NCBI GenBank assembly: GCA_947631455.1
Contig: CANRLH010000005.1
Coordinates: 1 to 64,000 of the forward strand
Reading direction: 5' to 3'
Source of the DNA: an uncultured Clostridia bacterium
Lineage (GTDB): Bacteria > Bacillota > Clostridia > Oscillospirales > Ruminococcaceae
Length of the DNA: 64,000 nucleotides
The position numbers were made by a program, and so were the translations under genes. This document shows positions 61,927-64,000 of the stretch, piece by piece. Position 1 is the stretch's first letter. Each line of letters opens with the position of its first letter. The notes below the pieces were generated by a model. That model saw nothing but the letters and a program-made list of their open reading frames with translations. It was not told the origin of the DNA and made no database searches.

Positions 61927-63282
61927 CTAGTTCTTAAGCGACTGCATTGGCGCCGGGATCTGTCCACCCCGGTTTATAAACTTTGACGCAGACTCCTCCT
62001 TGATCGGCATAACCGGACCGCAGCCGAAAAGCCCGCCCCAATCAAGCTCTTCTCCAACCTTTTTCCCGATGGCCGGGATTATTCTAACCGCTGTAGTCTT
62101 TGAATTCACCATACCTATTGCCGCCTCGTCCGCAATTATTGCGGCAAGTGTGTCAGCCGTTGTGTCTCCCGGAACAACTATCATGTCAAGTCCCACTGAG
62201 CACACCGCCGTCATAGCCTCAAGCTTTTCAATAGTTAGTGTCCCCGACTTTGCCGCATCTATCATTCCCGCATCCTCAGATACCGGAATAAAAGCTCCGG
62301 AAAGTCCTCCTATTCTCGAACACGCCATTACTCCGCCCTTTTTAACAGCGTCGTTTAAAAGCGCCAGAGTCGCGGTGGTTCCGTGGGTTCCGCACCTTTC
62401 AAGACCTATTTCCTCCAATATATGCGCAACACTGTCGCCGACGGCAGGAGTGGGCGCAAGCGAAAGGTCGACAATTCCGAAAGGAACTTTAAGGCGCTCT
62501 GACGCAGTTACTCCCACAAGCTGTCCTATTCTTGTTATTTTATAAGACGTCTTCTTTATTATGTCCGCTATCTCGGAAATGTTCGCCTCAGGGTATTTTG
62601 AAAGCGCGCTGCGTACAACTCCCGGGCCTGAAACTCCCACATTTATCATACAGTCAGGCTCTCCTACTCCATGGAAAGCTCCCGCCATGAACGGATTATC
62701 CTCTACCGCATTGCAGAATACCACAAGCTTTGCCGCCCCGAAGCATGCCCTGTCAACAGTCTTTTCAGCGCACTCTCTTATTATCCTTCCCATTAAGCCA
62801 CAGGCGTCTAGGTTTATTCCGGCCTTGGTTGAACCGACATTTACAGAGGAGCATACCCTTTCTGTAACGCTTAAGGCTTCTGGAATAGATTTAATAAGTT
62901 CAAGATCTCCTGCGGAAAAACCCTTTTGCACCAAGGCAGAGTATCCCCCGATAAGATTTACGCCGACCGCCTCTGCGGCCTCATCGAGCGCTTTTGCAAA
63001 CGGCACGGGATTTCCTCCGCAAGCGGCGGAAACGATAGATATGGGCGTAACGGAAATTCTCTTGTTTATGATAGGTATGCCGAATTCCTTTTCTATATCC
63101 GAGCCTACCTTTACGAGGTTTTTTGATTTTTCGATTATCTTGTCGTATACCTTTTGACAAGCCTTGTTTATATCGCTGTCTATACAATCCAGCAGCGATA
63201 TTCCCATTGTTATTGTTCTTATGTCAAGACATTCGTCCTGGATCATTCTTATAGTTTCTAATATATCGTAAGCATTAAGCAT
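61927..63282 (-). CDS. DUF711 (UPF0210) PFL-like family protein
   Basis: A 451-residue cytoplasmic protein of the DUF711/UPF0210 family, distantly related to the pyruvate formate-lyase fold, with unknown function. Typical segments are [25 protein letters not shown] at the start, [19 protein letters not shown] in the middle and [22 protein letters not shown] near the end. It lies 42 bases behind the ACT-domain gene, and this pair is conserved across Clostridia and streptococci, so the ACT protein probably regulates it. Confidence 0.93.
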   Translation of the reverse strand: MLNAYDILETIRMIQDECLDIRTITMGISLLDCIDSDINKACQKVYDKIIEKSKNLVKVGSDIEKEFGIPIINKRISVTPISIVSAACGGNPVPFAKALDEAAEAVGVNLIGGYSALVQKGFSAGDLELIKSIPEALSVTERVCSSVNVGSTKAGINLDACGLMGRIIRECAEKTVDRACFGAAKLVVFCNAVEDNPFMAGAFHGVGEPDCMINVGVSGPGVVRSALSKYPEANISEIADIIKKTSYKITRIGQLVGVTASERLKVPFGIVDLSLAPTPAVGDSVAHILEEIGLERCGTHGTTATLALLNDAVKKGGVMACSRIGGLSGAFIPVSEDAGMIDAAKSGTLTIEKLEAMTAVCSVGLDMIVVPGDTTADTLAAIIADEAAIGMVNSKTTAVRIIPAIGKKVGEELDWGGLFGCGPVMPIKEESASKFINRGGQIPAPMQSLKN

Positions 63283-63324
63283 ATTGTAATAAAACCTTTC
63301 CCAAAAATAAACACACTTATTACA

Positions 63325-63594
63325 TCAGATGTGGTGCATACAGTTAAAAACACTTTCGTGCATTGTGTGTATTTTTAATCCCATCTCATCGCCTGTTTTA
63401 GTCATTATATCGCTTAAAGCTCCAAATTCAATGCTGAGCTTTGAAATGTCTACTAACATTATCATTGCAAACATATCCTGTAAAACAGACTGCGTAACCT
63501 CAATCACATTTGCGTTATACTCAGAACAAATCCCGGAAACCTTTGTCAGAATTCCGACAGCATCTTTTCCTACAACCGTTATTACTGCTCTCAT
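63325..63594 (-). CDS. ACT-domain regulatory protein (UPF0237)
   Basis: An 89-residue single ACT domain: AVITVVGKDAVGILTKVSGICSE, then ANVIEVTQSVLQDMFAMIMLVD. It is a small-molecule (often amino acid) sensor fold. It is always found beside DUF711 in many Firmicutes, as here. GGAGAT precedes the ATG. A promoter is visible upstream. Confidence 0.93.
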   Translation of the reverse strand: MRAVITVVGKDAVGILTKVSGICSEYNANVIEVTQSVLQDMFAMIMLVDISKLSIEFGALSDIMTKTGDEMGLKIHTMHESVFNCMHHI

Positions 63595-63635
63595 TTTTTA
63601 TCTCCTTACACAAAAGTTAAATTACATTCATTTAC

Positions 63636-63663
63636 AGTATATCATAAAAATCAGATTTTGCAA
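63636..63663 (-). promoter_or_regulatory. Promoter of the ACT-DUF711 operon
   Basis: On the minus strand TTGCAA, 16-base spacer, TATACT, about 40 bases before the ATG. Confidence 0.5.
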
Positions 63664-63763
63664 AGCATTTTTCTTATTTTTTACTTTACCGCTTTTAATT
63701 TATTTGCTTTTGTGATACAATTGTTGTTGTAAATCACTAAAATTCAGAAAAGGAGAGGCTCTT

Positions 63764-64000
63764 ATGAAACTTAATGGTCTGATAGATTGTCACACACACA
63801 CTCATTTTTCTCCCGACTCAAGCGAGACTCCTGAAAAAATGATAGAAAAGGCAATTACACTTGGGTTGTCGGCATATGCTGTGACCGATCACTGTGAATG
63901 CAACCGCTGGTACTCCATGGAGCATTACCGCGCACAGGAAAATGGCTATGATACGTGGAATTTCGACAAGGACTATGAACGATCTGTTTCTTACATAACA
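63764..64000 (+). CDS. PHP-family histidinol-phosphatase, 5' part
   Basis: The first 79 codons of a gene cut by the window end. DCHTHTHFSPDS gives the PHP metal-binding HxH pair, and AVTDHCECN the second metal motif; the spacing is typical of PHP-type histidinol-phosphatases (HisK), which finish histidinol formation. AAAGGAGAGG lies before the ATG. Without the rest it could also be another PHP phosphoesterase. No his genes are visible in the window. Confidence 0.8.
   Translation, partial: MKLNGLIDCHTHTHFSPDSSETPEKMIEKAITLGLSAYAVTDHCECNRWYSMEHYRAQENGYDTWNFDKDYERSVSYIT

Noticed and set aside
1-64000. CRISPR array
   Set aside because: No series of regularly spaced identical repeats was seen; the only close direct repeats are the 15-bp operator pair and the IS-end-like pair.

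Overview
The window looks like a chromosome segment of a spore-forming, fibre-degrading gut Clostridium relative (Oscillospiraceae/Ruminococcaceae). The sequence supports this through a complete spoIIAA-spoIIAB-sigF operon, cotJABC and spoVAC (sporulation), two secreted proteins ending in type I dockerins (a cellulosome), a perfect CIRCE element before hrcA, and a bacterial serpin. [Eubacterium] siraeum or a close relative is my best guess, because it combines dockerins with serpins, but that is inference.

Region 1-4600 is AT-rich accessory DNA. It opens with an intact two-gene pair resembling the Kiwa anti-phage system (a DUF4868/KwaB-like protein, then a four-helix KwaA-like membrane protein, opposite to the usual order). 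A partial frameshifted second copy of cotJC, the wreck of an AbiEi/AbiEii type IV toxin-antitoxin operon, a small membrane protein, a truncated DUF4365 protein and IS-end-like repeats follow. This is a decaying defence island beside the cotJ operon.

Region 4600-20200 is core genome: cotJABC; xylulokinase and a transaldolase-like aldolase; glycogen phosphorylase with 4-alpha-glucanotransferase; a CorC-type CBS protein; an anchored transglutaminase-like protein; rubrerythrin; rsmI-rimI; tsaD with an unannotated 40-residue membrane protein just upstream; an XRE regulator fused to a repetitive beta-solenoid-like domain; and a tRNA Val-Asp-Gly-Phe operon with a near-consensus promoter and a terminator.

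Region 20200-40500 holds a signal-peptidase-like membrane protein without obvious catalytic residues, a lipoprotein, a CHAP-SH3 hydrolase, a cytidylate-kinase-like protein, spoVAC, queT behind a preQ1-I riboswitch, fba and pfkA (glycolysis), a polysaccharide deacetylase, a dockerin-bearing leucine-rich-repeat protein whose promoter carries a 15-bp direct repeat, the spoIIA operon, a GH5 cellulase with dockerin, a second EF-G and an acyl-CoA-synthetase-like enzyme.

Region 40500-64000 holds a YfhO-family giant membrane protein, a Ca2+ P-type ATPase, a PAS-GGDEF-EAL protein, prepilin peptidase, PduL, a lipoprotein serpin, an ECF sigma/anti-sigma-like pair, hrcA-grpE-dnaK-dnaJ, rnr and secG, a lipoprotein, the ACT/DUF711 pair, and the start of a PHP-family histidinol-phosphatase. 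Most operons end in clear rho-independent terminators. No rRNA, CRISPR array or intact transposase gene was seen.
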